A DNA stretch of 64,000 nt from Kibdelosporangium aridum. Lineage in GTDB: Bacteria > Actinomycetota > Actinomycetes > Mycobacteriales > Pseudonocardiaceae. Shown one piece after another: positions 32,247 through 41,481 of the stretch. Position numbers and translations under genes: made by a program. The DNA lies in assembly GCF_900176515.1 (NCBI RefSeq), contig NZ_FWXV01000007.1:248001-312000 (forward strand), in the 5' to 3' direction. The notes below the pieces were generated by a model that worked only from the letters and a program-made list of their open reading frames with translations, was not told the origin of the DNA and ran no database searches. Within the stretch, counting starts at the first letter, position 1; each line of letters starts with the position of its first letter.

Positions 32247-33590
32247 TCAAGCCAGCTTGGTCATCACGTGCTTGACGCGCGTGTAGTCCTCCAGGCCGAT
32301 CATGGACAGGTCCTTGCCGTATCCGGATTGGCCGAACCCGCCGTGCGGCATCTCCGCTGCGAGCGGGCCATGGGTGTTCACCCAGACACAGCCGAAGTCC
32401 AGGTCGATGCTGACGCGGGCGACGCGGCCCGCATCGGTTGTCCACACCGAGGAGGCCAGGCCTTGCGGGACGCCGTTCGCGCTGGTAACGCCCTCTTCCT
32501 CGGTACCGAACCGCTGCACGGTCACGACCGGCGCGAAGACCTCTTCCTGGACGATCTCGTCATCCTGGCGCAATCCGGAGACGACGGTCGGTTCCAGGAA
32601 GAATCCCCGGTCGCCGAGCCGCTTACCTCCACAGTGGACGACAGCATGGCCGGGAAGGCGGTCCATCAGCCCGAGCACCCGCTCCAACTGGACCGCGCTG
32701 TTGAGCGGCCCGGTCTTCGCCGCCTTGGCCCGGGCCACCAACGCGTTGACGAACTCGTCGTGCACGCGTTCCTGGACAAGCACTCGTGTCGCCGCCGTGC
32801 AGTCCTGGCCAGCGTTGTAGAACGCCGCGGCGATGATCCCGTCCGCCGCCGAGACCACGTCGACGTCGTCGAACACCAGAACCGGCGCGTTGCCGCCGAG
32901 CTCAAGGTGTGTCCGCTTCAAGGTGTCCGCCGCGGCCCGCGCCACTTCGATACCCGCGCGAGTGGATCCGGTGATCGACACCATCGCGGGGACGGGATGG
33001 GCGACAAGCAGCCTGCCAGTGTCGCGGTCGCCGGTGACAACGTTGACCACGCCTTCGGGCAGGAAGTCCGCAGCCAGCTCGCCAAGCAGGACCGTGCTGC
33101 TGGGCGTGGTGTCAGCTGGCTTGATCACAACGGTGTTACCTGCGGCGACGGCGGGCGCGATCTTCCACACCGCCATCATCAGCGGGTAGTTCCACGGCGT
33201 GATCTGCGCGATCACGCCGACTGGCTCGCGGCGCAGGCTCGACGTGTGCCCGGCCAAGTACTCCCCGGCTGACGCACCGGGCAACGTCCGTGCCGCACCT
33301 GCGAAGAACCGGAAGACGTCAGCGGACTGCGGAATTTCGTCACTGAGCATCACCGCCCGGTCCTTGCCGGTCTCCCGGCATTCCAGGTCAGCGAACTCGT
33401 CCGCCCTGGCTTGCAAGGCGTCAGCGATCGCGAGCAACGCGGCCTGCCGTTCCATCGGCGTGCTGCGGCGCCACGTGGTGAAGGCCTTCGCCGCGTTCTG
33501 GACCGCGGTATCCACTTCGGACTCACGACCGACCGGGATCGAGCCGAAGACTTCCCCGGTCGCAGGATTGACCAGGTCGAGTGCGTTCAT
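32247..33590 (-). CDS. Aldehyde dehydrogenase (4-guanidinobutyraldehyde/4-aminobutyraldehyde type)
   Basis: NAD(P)-dependent aldehyde dehydrogenase of 447 aa, slightly shorter than the family. ATG at 33590 overlaps the upstream stop (ATGA); the frame extends upstream but that part is inside the neighbouring gene. Key motifs are ITPWNYPLMMAVWKIAPAVA, SITGSTRAGIEVARA, the catalytic Glu in HLELGGNAP and the catalytic Cys in AGQDCTAATRV; the AGQDCTA form is typical of gamma-aminobutyraldehyde dehydrogenases. Next to a 2-ketoarginine-decarboxylase-like enzyme and a guanidinobutyrase, the likely substrate is 4-guanidinobutyraldehyde. Substrate inferred from context. Confidence 0.9.
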   Translation of the reverse strand: MNALDLVNPATGEVFGSIPVGRESEVDTAVQNAAKAFTTWRRSTPMERQAALLAIADALQARADEFADLECRETGKDRAVMLSDEIPQSADVFRFFAGAARTLPGASAGEYLAGHTSSLRREPVGVIAQITPWNYPLMMAVWKIAPAVAAGNTVVIKPADTTPSSTVLLGELAADFLPEGVVNVVTGDRDTGRLLVAHPVPAMVSITGSTRAGIEVARAAADTLKRTHLELGGNAPVLVFDDVDVVSAADGIIAAAFYNAGQDCTAATRVLVQERVHDEFVNALVARAKAAKTGPLNSAVQLERVLGLMDRLPGHAVVHCGGKRLGDRGFFLEPTVVSGLRQDDEIVQEEVFAPVVTVQRFGTEEEGVTSANGVPQGLASSVWTTDAGRVARVSIDLDFGCVWVNTHGPLAAEMPHGGFGQSGYGKDLSMIGLEDYTRVKHVMTKLA

Positions 33591-35188
33591 CGGTGCTCCA
33601 GGTGGGTTGGGGCGAACATCCGCAGCAACGCAGGCAGGACAACCACACGCGGTCCCGCGTCGGCCAATGCGTCGGCCAGGTCGGTTCGAAGCCGTTCGGG
33701 AGTTGTCTGAATGGCCGGGATGCCGAACGACTCCGCCAGGGCCACAAAGTCCGGCCTGGCCAGTTCGGTTCCGCTGGCAGCACCGAAGGCGTCGGTCATG
33801 TATTCGCGCAGGATCCCGTAGCCGCCATCGTCCACAATGAGCCACGTGACGTTCAGGTTGTGCTGCTTCGCCGTGGCCAACTCCGGCAATCCGTACATGG
33901 CGCCGCCGTCGCCCGACACGGCCAGGACGGGGCCATCCACAGTGGACGCCGCACCGAGCGCGGCTGGGAACGCGTAGCCGAGACCGCCCGCACCCTGCGC
34001 TGAGTGCATTGCGCCGTCGCGTGGGTCCCATGCCGACCAAGCCCAGTAGGCCAGGATCGTCATGTCCCAAAAGCTCGGCGCGTCGTCGGGCAACGCGTCG
34101 CGGACGCTGGCGAGCACGTCACGTTCCAACGTCAAGTCCTGCCCGTCGAGTCGTTGCTGAACCTTGGTCAGCAGTTCGGGAACGACCGCGTCCCGTTGTT
34201 CCGCGAGCGGTATCAGTGCGCGCAAGGCGAGTTTCGCGTCGGCGTGGATGCCCAGCGCGCGGTGGTTGGACTCGAGCTTGCCCAGGTCGGCTTCGATCTG
34301 GATGACCCGGCCACGCGGCTGGAACGTGTGGTAGTTGCTCGACAGTTCGCCAAGTCCGGAACCGATCACCAGCAGGACGTCGGCGTCCTGCAGCACCTCG
34401 GTGGTGTGCCAGTCCTCCAACCAGGACTGCAGCGAAAGCTTGTGGTGCCACGGGAAGGCGCCCTTGCCGCCGAATGTCGTGACCACCGGCGCGCCGATCT
34501 TCTCGGCCAACGTCAGCAACTCCGGCTGCGCGCCGCTGCGGACCACTCCCCCGCCAGCGAGGATCACCGGCCGCTGCGCGTCGGCCAGTACACGCGCCGC
34601 CTCAGCGATCAACTCGGATCGTATTTCCAATACGATCGGCTGCCCTGACAGTTCGCTGACGACCGGAACCCCTGCGGGACCGAGCAATACATCCTGTGGG
34701 ATCTCAACCCACACCGGTCCCGTCGGCGCACTCGCGGCGATCCGCCACGCCTCGGCGATGGCCGACGGAATCTGCGACGCGGCGCGCACCACACGCGTGT
34801 GTTTCACGACGTCGCGGAAGCTGGCCTGTTGGTCGGGCAGTTCATGGAGGAAGCCGCGCCGCGCGCCGCCCAGTCCGGCCGACGGGATCTGACTGCTGAT
34901 GCCGAGCACTGGCACGCTGGATGCCGCCGCCTCTTGCAACCCGGCCAACGTCTGCAACGCGCCCGGACCGGTCGAGACGAACAACGGCGTCACCTCGCCG
35001 GTCGTCCGAGCGTGGCCGTCGGCGGCGAACGCCGCGTTGACTTCCGTTCGGCTGCCGACGTAGCGGAGTGTCGAGCGGTGCAACGCGTCGAGCAGTCCGA
35101 GCGCGTGCTGACCTGGAAGCCCGAAAACGGTGCGCGCACCCAGTGCGGTCAGAGACTCGACGACCAGGTCACCGCCGGTCCGGCTCAT
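33587..35188 (-). CDS. ThDP-dependent decarboxylase, AruI-like (putative 2-ketoarginine decarboxylase)
   Basis: Thiamine-diphosphate enzyme of 533 aa of the acetolactate-synthase superfamily. The PYR domain has ALGARTVFGLPGQHALGLL and the cofactor-activating Glu in SRTEVNAAFAADGHA; a central domain has ILAGGGVVRSGAQPEL; the PP domain has AVSGDGGAMYGLPELATAK and WLIVDDGGYG, the GDG...metal-binding motif. No acetolactate-synthase small subunit or branched-chain genes are near. In Pseudomonas aeruginosa, AruI of this superfamily decarboxylates 2-ketoarginine to 4-guanidinobutyraldehyde; the neighbouring guanidinobutyrase and aldehyde dehydrogenase would complete that route. The alternative N2-(2-carboxyethyl)arginine synthase is less likely, as no clavam genes are seen. 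Confidence 0.8.
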   Translation of the reverse strand: MSRTGGDLVVESLTALGARTVFGLPGQHALGLLDALHRSTLRYVGSRTEVNAAFAADGHARTTGEVTPLFVSTGPGALQTLAGLQEAAASSVPVLGISSQIPSAGLGGARRGFLHELPDQQASFRDVVKHTRVVRAASQIPSAIAEAWRIAASAPTGPVWVEIPQDVLLGPAGVPVVSELSGQPIVLEIRSELIAEAARVLADAQRPVILAGGGVVRSGAQPELLTLAEKIGAPVVTTFGGKGAFPWHHKLSLQSWLEDWHTTEVLQDADVLLVIGSGLGELSSNYHTFQPRGRVIQIEADLGKLESNHRALGIHADAKLALRALIPLAEQRDAVVPELLTKVQQRLDGQDLTLERDVLASVRDALPDDAPSFWDMTILAYWAWSAWDPRDGAMHSAQGAGGLGYAFPAALGAASTVDGPVLAVSGDGGAMYGLPELATAKQHNLNVTWLIVDDGGYGILREYMTDAFGAASGTELARPDFVALAESFGIPAIQTTPERLRTDLADALADAGPRVVVLPALLRMFAPTHLEHR

Positions 35189-36123
35189 TTGGCCACGCCC
35201 ATGGCCAGCAGTGTGACAAGGTCGTACGCGACGTGCGACGCGGCGATGGACGTGATGTCCGCGTGGTCGTACGCGGGTGCGACCTCGACGACGTCCGCCG
35301 AAACGAGGTTCGTTCCCGCCAGGCCGCGCAGGATCTCAAGTAGTTCCCGGCTTGTCATGCCGCCCGCTTCAGGCGTTCCGGTGCCCGGCGCGTGCGCGGG
35401 ATCGAGGACGTCGATGTCGACCGACACGTACAACGGGCGGTCGCCGATCCGCTCTCGCAGCGCCTCGACGACCTCATCCACACCCCGGCGCATTACGTCA
35501 GCTGACGTAACGATGCCGAAGCCAAGACGTGCGTCCTCGGACAGGTCGGCGCGGCCGTAGAGCGGTCCGCGAGTGCCCACATGCGACAGTGCCGACGTGT
35601 CGAGCAGGCCTTCCTCGACCGCGCGGCGGAACGGCGTTCCGTGTGTGTACGGCTCACCGAAGTACGTGTCCCAAGTGTCCAGATGCGCGTCGAAGTGCAG
35701 CAGCGCCACAGGCCCATGTTTCGACGCGACGGCTCGCAGCAGCGGCAGGGCGATCGTGTGATCACCGCCGACCGTCACCAGTTTGGCGCCCGCGTTCAGC
35801 AGTTCCGTCGCCTGCTCGGAGATCTCCGTGATCGCCTTGCCGATGTTGAACGGGTTGCACACGATGTCCCCGGCGTCCACGACCTGCGCGGACTCGAAGG
35901 GTGAAACGTCCAGACCCGGGTGGTACGGCCTGAGCAGGCGGCTTGCCTCGCGGACGGCGGCCGGGGCGAACCGAGCGCCCGGCCGGTACGAGACGCCGAT
36001 GTCGAAGGGGACGCCGACGACCGCGATGTCGGCTTTGCCCACCTCGTCCAGCCTGGGCAGCCGGGCGAACGTGGCGGGCCCGGCGAACCGGGGCACCTTC
36101 GAGGAATCGACCGGACCGATCAT
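35185..36123 (-). CDS. Ureohydrolase: guanidinobutyrase or agmatinase
   Basis: Mn-dependent ureohydrolase of 312 aa of the arginase/agmatinase family, releasing urea from a guanidino compound. Metal-binding motifs are TVGGDHTIALPLLRAV, LLHFDAHLDTWD and SVDIDVLDPAHAPGTGTPEA, all intact. Agmatinase gives putrescine, guanidinobutyrase gives GABA; the sequence motif alone does not separate them, but coupling to an AruI-like decarboxylase and an aldehyde dehydrogenase favours 4-guanidinobutyrate. The start ATG overlaps the symporter stop and the stop overlaps the decarboxylase start, both ATGA. Confidence 0.9.
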   Translation of the reverse strand: MIGPVDSSKVPRFAGPATFARLPRLDEVGKADIAVVGVPFDIGVSYRPGARFAPAAVREASRLLRPYHPGLDVSPFESAQVVDAGDIVCNPFNIGKAITEISEQATELLNAGAKLVTVGGDHTIALPLLRAVASKHGPVALLHFDAHLDTWDTYFGEPYTHGTPFRRAVEEGLLDTSALSHVGTRGPLYGRADLSEDARLGFGIVTSADVMRRGVDEVVEALRERIGDRPLYVSVDIDVLDPAHAPGTGTPEAGGMTSRELLEILRGLAGTNLVSADVVEVAPAYDHADITSIAASHVAYDLVTLLAMGVAK

Positions 36124-37553
36124 GCTGGCACTTCCTCCTTGACCTCGCCGTTGACGCGCCTGTTCCAGTGATCCAACACGGCCTTGTCGGTCGGCGGCGT
36201 CAGCAGACTGACCACCACGTAGGACACCAGGCTGACGCCAAGTCCGTAGTAGATGACCTCGTTGGCCTCAAGACCGGCGGTGAACATCACGATCACCACG
36301 GTGATCGCGCCGGTGACCATCGAGGCCAGCGCGCCCTGCCGGTTGCCGCGCTTCCAGATCAGCCCGCCAACGATCGCGACCAGCAAGCCGCCGACCAACA
36401 GGTTGTACGCGACGGTCAGCGCGGCGATCACGCCTTCGATCAGGATCGCCAGCACGATCGCGGCGACACCGAGCACCAAGGTGAAGATGCGGTTGGCGTG
36501 TACATCCTCTTTCGTATCCGATACACGCCTGGTCAGGCGCGGCCAGATGTCGTTCGCCGCGACCGTGGACGAGGCGATCAGCGCACCGCTCGACGTGGAC
36601 ATCAGCGCCGCAAGCGCGGCGGCGAGCACGAGACCGCGAACGCCCATCGGCAGCAGGTTCTCGACCGCGGTCGCGAAGGCGTCATCGCGGCTGGGCAGAT
36701 TCGGATACAGCGCCTTGGTCGCCATGCCGATCAACGCGCCCGCGAACGCGTAGATGACGCAATACAGGCCGGAGGTGATCCCGCCCCAGGTCGCGACGCT
36801 TGAGGACCGCGCGGTGAACACCCGCTGCCAGATATCCTGTCCGATCAGCAGACCGAGCGTGTAGATCACCAAGTACGTGACGATGGTATCGCCGCCGATC
36901 GCGGTGAAGTCGAAGAAGCTCGCGTCTAGGCGTTCCCGCATCCCGTCGAACCCGCCGGCTTTGATCAACGCGAACGGCAGCAGCAGGAACAGGATGCCGA
37001 CGGTCTTGACGACGAACTGGACGATGTCGGTCATAGATATCGACCACATGCCGCCGAGCACCGAGTACAACACCACGATCCCGCCCGCGAGCAGGATGCT
37101 CGACCAGCGGTCGAACCCGAACAGCACTTTGAAGATCGTCGATGACGCGCCAAGCGACGTGACCGTCAGCATCAGCGCGTAACCCCACATCACGACGCCG
37201 GACACGGACGCCGACGAACCCCCATATCGGATATCCAACATGTCCGAGACCGTGTACACCTTCAGCCGCTGGATCCGTCGGGCGTACGCGGCGGACAACA
37301 GCAGGATGCCGAGACCGATGGCGAGAACGAGCCAAGCGCCGGAGATGCCGAACTTGTAGCCGAGGCCCACGCCGCCGACCGTCGACGCGCCACCCAGCAC
37401 GATCGCCGACATCGTTCCCGAGTACATCGGGCCGCCCAGCCGCCGCCCGGCGACCAGGTATTCGCTCTTGGTGGTGGCCCGGCGCATGCCCCACCACCCC
37501 ATCGCGACCATGCCGAGCAAGTAGGCCACAATCACTGCGTTGTCGAGGGCCAT
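36120..37553 (-). CDS. Sodium:solute symporter (SSS family)
   Basis: Integral membrane transporter of 477 aa with about 13 hydrophobic helices, sodium/solute symporter family. It starts MALDNAVIVAYLLGMVAMGWWG and shows the early SSS signature GRRLGGPMYSGTMSAIVLGGASTVGG, then YSVLGGMWSISMTDIVQFV and LAALMSTSSGALIASSTVAAND. The family carries sugars, proline, pantothenate, choline or polyamines; position as first gene of the guanidino operon suggests uptake of an arginine-derived guanidino compound, agmatine or GABA-like substrate. Three AT-rich motif copies related to ATCGGATA lie inside this gene (36515, near 36832, 37226). Confidence 0.9.
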   Translation of the reverse strand: MALDNAVIVAYLLGMVAMGWWGMRRATTKSEYLVAGRRLGGPMYSGTMSAIVLGGASTVGGVGLGYKFGISGAWLVLAIGLGILLLSAAYARRIQRLKVYTVSDMLDIRYGGSSASVSGVVMWGYALMLTVTSLGASSTIFKVLFGFDRWSSILLAGGIVVLYSVLGGMWSISMTDIVQFVVKTVGILFLLLPFALIKAGGFDGMRERLDASFFDFTAIGGDTIVTYLVIYTLGLLIGQDIWQRVFTARSSSVATWGGITSGLYCVIYAFAGALIGMATKALYPNLPSRDDAFATAVENLLPMGVRGLVLAAALAALMSTSSGALIASSTVAANDIWPRLTRRVSDTKEDVHANRIFTLVLGVAAIVLAILIEGVIAALTVAYNLLVGGLLVAIVGGLIWKRGNRQGALASMVTGAITVVIVMFTAGLEANEVIYYGLGVSLVSYVVVSLLTPPTDKAVLDHWNRRVNGEVKEEVPA

Positions 37554-37677
37554 GTCGATCTCCTACGCGTGGCGTTTCGTTCCGGTCACCGTAAAGAGCC
37601 AGGTCTGGTTCGTTCGAAGGTTGTTCTGCACAATCTGGCCAGCCACCATTGGACGAATCGGCCCGGGGAGGCGTGCC

Positions 37678-39192
37678 ATGGTGCTCAGGACCATCCCATT
37701 GCGTGCGGTAGTCAGCCGCGCGGAGCTGGGCCTTGAGGTGAAAGCCGGCAAGTCGCGGCTGGACCGCCCGATCTGCTGGGCGCACGTCAGTGAACTGCGA
37801 GATCCGGTGCCGTACCTGCTCGGCCAGGAGCTGTTGCTGACCGCGGGCACGAACTTCCCGCGCACGCCGGCGGAAATTGACGCTTACGTGGAGAGCCTGA
37901 TCAACGCGGGTGTCAGCGCGTTGGGCTTCGGAGTCACCCCGGTGTACGACGTTGTTCCCCGCGAACTGGTCAAGGCATGCCGCGACCGCGACCTGCCGTT
38001 GCTCGCCGTTCCGGAACGAACGCCGTTCCTTGCCGTCAGCCAGGCCGTCGGCGCCGCCCTCGCCGAGGCGCAAAATGCCGAACTTCGTGTCATCGCCGAT
38101 GGTCAACGCAACTTGACGCGGGCCGCAACGCGTCCTCGGCCGACAGAGACCACGGTCCGTTCGTTGGCCACGTCGCTGACCGGCTGGGCCATGCTGCTGG
38201 ATTCCGACGGCGCGGTCGTGACCAGGTCCGGCCTGGCGCCCGAGCCGACCGAGGACCTGCTGTCGTTGGCCACCCGGCTACGCGGTGGTTCAGGTCCGCG
38301 CAGCGCGAGCACGCACATCGGCGGCGATCACGTCGTCCTGCATCCGATCGACCAGTCGTCCGTGCTGATCGTCGGACGCAACCGGGCGTTCAGCGTCGGC
38401 GACCGCGCTGTCGTCGCGATGGCGTTGGCGATGCTCGGACTGTTGCGGCGAGACACAGACACGTCTCGCGGTCACGCTTCCCGATTGGCCGCGCGGTTAC
38501 TGCTGGCCGCCGGTTCGGCCGCCGAGTCGACGGGCGACCATCTGGCCGCGTTGCTGGACAACCGCGCGGGACAGGATTACCGCGTTCTGGCGGGCGTTGA
38601 CGTGCGTCGCAGGCACCGCGGCGACGTGGACGGCGACTTCTCTCAGCTCGTCCAGTTGCTGGGCACTCCCCTGGTCGATCTGGCAGGCGGCAGTTTCCGC
38701 GCCATCGTTTCCGCACGTTCAGCGCCGTCGCCGACCGCGTTGGAGACGTTGCACAAGCGCGGGTGGCTCGTCGGGATGAGCGGCGTCGTCGGTGTCGCCG
38801 ATCTGCGGATGGCCGAACGGGAGGCCGTCGCCTTACGCCGCCGGGCCGCCGCATCGGGTCATCCGATCAGTGCGGACAACGAGTCGGAAAGCGTCGCTTC
38901 GCTGATCGACCCCGCTCAAGCGCGTGCGTTCGCGCGGCGCACTTTGGCGCCGCTCGCCGAGATACGCTCGCCCGGTCCGGCGCATCTGGTGGAAACGCTG
39001 CGGGTCTGGCTCGCCAACCACGGCAACTGGGACCGCTCCGCGGCCGCACTGGATGTGCACCGCAACAGCGTCCGGCACCGGATCGGTCAGATCGAGCGGG
39101 CCCTGCACGTGGATCTGTCCCAGGCACAGCACCGAATGGACCTCTGGTATGCCGTCAATTGGCTGCCACAGGATTGGCCCGATTCCCAGTAG
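37678..39192 (+). CDS. PucR-family transcriptional regulator
   Basis: PucR-type regulator of about 504 aa. ATG at 37678 follows GGGGAGG; the longer upstream frame was rejected. The N-terminal purine-catabolism PucR domain runs from LRAVVSRAELGLEVKAGKS to VPERTPFLAVSQAVGAA (about 1-125); a central GGDEF-like CdaR-type region follows; the C-terminal HTH (HTH_30) has LVETLRVWLANHGNW and AAALDVHRNSVRHRIGQIE, the near-universal PucR/CdaR end. It is divergent from the symporter over 124 bp and is presumably the substrate-sensing regulator of the guanidino operon. TTCGAA occurs in the gap, but I see no convincing long operator. Confidence 0.92.
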   Translation: MVLRTIPLRAVVSRAELGLEVKAGKSRLDRPICWAHVSELRDPVPYLLGQELLLTAGTNFPRTPAEIDAYVESLINAGVSALGFGVTPVYDVVPRELVKACRDRDLPLLAVPERTPFLAVSQAVGAALAEAQNAELRVIADGQRNLTRAATRPRPTETTVRSLATSLTGWAMLLDSDGAVVTRSGLAPEPTEDLLSLATRLRGGSGPRSASTHIGGDHVVLHPIDQSSVLIVGRNRAFSVGDRAVVAMALAMLGLLRRDTDTSRGHASRLAARLLLAAGSAAESTGDHLAALLDNRAGQDYRVLAGVDVRRRHRGDVDGDFSQLVQLLGTPLVDLAGGSFRAIVSARSAPSPTALETLHKRGWLVGMSGVVGVADLRMAEREAVALRRRAAASGHPISADNESESVASLIDPAQARAFARRTLAPLAEIRSPGPAHLVETLRVWLANHGNWDRSAAALDVHRNSVRHRIGQIERALHVDLSQAQHRMDLWYAVNWLPQDWPDSQ

Positions 39193-39265
39193 GGCCTAAA
39201 GTCATCAATCCGCCGAAGTCTTCCGGCACTGTCGGTAACCACTGCGGGCAACAAGGATCGACCAC

Positions 39266-39841
39266 GTGGCTACAGACTTGGTCAACTACCTCGACGCCCT
39301 GGTGCCGGCGGCCGTCGAAGGCGACCCTGAAGCGGTGGGTCGGCTGCTGACGACCATCCGGCCACTGGTCGTGCGCTATTGCCGCGCTCGCGTCGGCCGG
39401 GGTGAGCGTTCCTACACCTCAGCCGATGACATCGCGCAGGAGGCTTGCCTCGCGGTTCTCACCGCACTGCCGCGCTACGTGTTCCAAGGACGTCCGTTCC
39501 TGGCGTTCGTCTACGGCATCACGTCGCACAAGGTCGCCGATGCCCATCGCGCCGTCGCCCGTAACCGAGAGCAACCAGTCGCGGACATCCCGGACACGCC
39601 TGAGGTCGAGGGCAGTCCGGTCCAGCACGTCCTGCAGGGCGAGGCCGCCAGGCGGATCAACGAGATCCTGAGCATCCTACCCAGCCGCCAACGCGACATT
39701 CTCGTTCTGCGGATCGTCGTCGGGCTGTCCGCTGAGGAAACGGCCGCGGCCGTCGGCTCCACGCCAGGCGCCGTCCGGGTCGCTCAACACCGGGCGCTGG
39801 CACGTCTGCGACGACGAGCGGATATCGCCGAACTCGTTTAG
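39266..39841 (+). CDS. shbA: RNA polymerase ECF sigma factor, ShbA/SigD-like
   Basis: ECF sigma factor of 191 aa of the SigD/ShbA group. Sigma region 2 is visible as RPLVVRYCRARVGRGERSYTSADDIAQEACLAVL and YVFQGRPFLAFVYGIT; region 4 as LPSRQRDILVLRIVVGLSAEE and GSTPGAVRVAQHRALARLRR. In Streptomyces griseus ShbA drives transcription of the principal sigma gene hrdB; in mycobacteria the equivalent SigD acts in stationary phase. It is usually found near groES/groEL or guaB; here it stands between pucR and a small S4 gene, a different setting. No anti-sigma gene is adjacent. Starts with GTG. Confidence 0.88.
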   Translation: MATDLVNYLDALVPAAVEGDPEAVGRLLTTIRPLVVRYCRARVGRGERSYTSADDIAQEACLAVLTALPRYVFQGRPFLAFVYGITSHKVADAHRAVARNREQPVADIPDTPEVEGSPVQHVLQGEAARRINEILSILPSRQRDILVLRIVVGLSAEETAAAVGSTPGAVRVAQHRALARLRRRADIAELV

Positions 39842-40059
39842 CGGTTCGCCACCAAGCGCGCTTGTTCGCCGTCGACTGCGACCACGTCACCGTGCCGCAA
39901 CTGCCTGCCCCGGCGCACCTCGACCTCGTCGTTGACCGTCACGTCCTGGGCCTCGATCAGGTCCTTCGCATGGCTGCCGTCCTCGGCCAGCCCAGCCAGT
40001 TTCAGGAACTGACCGAGCCTGATCGAGTCGTCCCGGATCGACACCTCACGAATGCTCAT
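39838..40059 (-). CDS. S4-domain RNA-binding protein
   Basis: Small RNA-binding protein of 73 aa consisting of a single S4 domain: IRLGQFLKLAGLAEDGSHAKDLI and DVTVNDEVEVRRGRQLRHGDVV, the pattern of the YbcJ/RlbA type. ATG at 40059 gives the right N-terminus; the longer ORF upstream is unrelated. It may help ribosome assembly or rescue of stalled ribosomes, by comparison with S4 paralogues. Its stop overlaps the convergent shbA stop by 4 nt. Confidence 0.88.
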   Translation of the reverse strand: MSIREVSIRDDSIRLGQFLKLAGLAEDGSHAKDLIEAQDVTVNDEVEVRRGRQLRHGDVVAVDGEQARLVANR

Positions 40060-40210
40060 CGCGCACGAGCCTACCGCCATGCGGATCAACGACCGCTCGG
40101 CAACCTGCCCTTTATCGGATACGAAACACGAAATAGCCGCCAGCGAGGACACCGTGCGGCACTGCTGGCGGAGCGGGAGATCGGCTCCGAGCTCCCGAGC
40201 GCTCCGAAAG

Positions 40211-41347
40211 TCACGCGGACCGCGTCTGCTCGGCGAGGAACTGGACGACTCCACCCAACGACCCAGTTCTACTGAACGCCGCCCGTTGCCGAGCGGCGCC
40301 GCATCCGTCCAACACCAAACGGGCCAAAGACTCGTCAACCAACTCGTAGTCCCCGGACACCTCAAGCGCCGGGCGGATCCACCGCACCAACGCACTGGCG
40401 AGGTCCGCGGCCGGAGCCAGCCCTCCGGTGACGAGATCGACTCCCTGCCCTTCCAAGCCGTCCCGCGCCGCGCGCCACAGCGCGGGACGCAACAGGTGTG
40501 GCGGCACGGCAGGCGCGCGCTCGCCCGACGCCAACGCGGTGGCGGCGATACCGCGAACCAGTGCGGCCATCAGCACCGCGTCGTCGACGGTCGGAGCCAC
40601 GTCGCAAACGCGGACTTCGACCGTCGGCTGATGGGCGGAAAGCCTTACGTCCCAATAAAGCATGCCGAGATCCATCGCCGCGCCGCTGGCAATGACCTGT
40701 TCACGAGCGGCGTAGTAGTCCGAGGCCGTTTCGAACCACGGCGGTGCGCCGGCTGACGGCCAACGGCTCCACATCAAATAGCGCCAGCTCGCGTATCCAG
40801 TGTCGGAGTCGTTGCAATACGGCGAATTGGCGCTGATCGCGAGCAGGGTGGGAAGCCAGTAACGAATGTGGTTGCACACCAGCACTCGGGCTTCATCGTC
40901 TGGCAGACCGACGTGCACATGACATCCGCAGACAGGCAGATCCCCAATCAGAGCACGGAATTCTCGGGTCATCCGGTGATACCGCGGCAAGGGGGTCAGT
41001 GCGCTTGGCGATCCACGGCCCAGCACTGGCGTCCCCGTGGCGATCAACCGCGACCCGTGCCGCTCCGCCTCCTCAGCGAGCACCCGGCGAGCACCACTCA
41101 GCTGCGCACGCAGCTCAGGCATGGTCAGGCAGACACCGCTGGCCGATTCGATTTGGCTCAGCGCGATCTCCGCCTGCAGGTCGTGCCCGTCACGTCGGAC
41201 GTCCGACAGGATGTCCGGAGCACGGTCGGCCAGCCTGCCGGACTCCTCGTCGACCAGCAGGAACTCCTCTTCCACGCCGACCGTCAGCTGATCCACCTCG
41301 GTGGCGGCCAACAAGTACTCCCGGGTGCCGAGCTGGGCTTCGCTCAC
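40211..41347 (-). CDS. Carboxylate-amine ligase, YbdK/GCS2 type
   Basis: Glutamate-cysteine-ligase-like enzyme of 378 aa, length of the YbdK family (GCS2). The core is VGVEEEFLLVDEESG near the N-terminus, IALSQIESASGVCLTM, DLPVCGCHVHVGLPDDEARV and SANSPYCNDSDTGYASWRY. Members form gamma-glutamyl or other amide bonds; E. coli YbdK has only weak glutamate-cysteine ligase activity. In an actinomycete using mycothiol and ergothioneine this is probably not a glutathione enzyme; the EgtA type is longer. Same strand as the S4 gene with 151 bp between, divergent from the ECF sigma gene. Confidence 0.88.
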   Translation of the reverse strand: MSEAQLGTREYLLAATEVDQLTVGVEEEFLLVDEESGRLADRAPDILSDVRRDGHDLQAEIALSQIESASGVCLTMPELRAQLSGARRVLAEEAERHGSRLIATGTPVLGRGSPSALTPLPRYHRMTREFRALIGDLPVCGCHVHVGLPDDEARVLVCNHIRYWLPTLLAISANSPYCNDSDTGYASWRYLMWSRWPSAGAPPWFETASDYYAAREQVIASGAAMDLGMLYWDVRLSAHQPTVEVRVCDVAPTVDDAVLMAALVRGIAATALASGERAPAVPPHLLRPALWRAARDGLEGQGVDLVTGGLAPAADLASALVRWIRPALEVSGDYELVDESLARLVLDGCGAARQRAAFSRTGSLGGVVQFLAEQTRSA

Positions 41348-41481
41348 GCCTGCCTCCAGTGACGGCCTTCCTACCTTCGACAGTAGGAGCAGGCAGCACC
41401 ACCCCGCATGCGGCGTTGGGCTGAACCAACTGTGAGTTTGGGGGATGCAACGTCGTTACCGGGTGTGGCCATCTAATAGAT

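Noticed and set aside
33587..35188. Acetolactate synthase or CeaS assignment for the ThDP enzyme
   Set aside because: Neither a small regulatory subunit nor clavam genes are nearby, while neighbours fit 2-ketoarginine catabolism; specificity still needs testing.
37540..37677. 46-codon N-terminal extension of PucR
   Set aside because: It crosses the promoter region into the divergent symporter gene; ATG 37678 has a strong ribosome-binding site.
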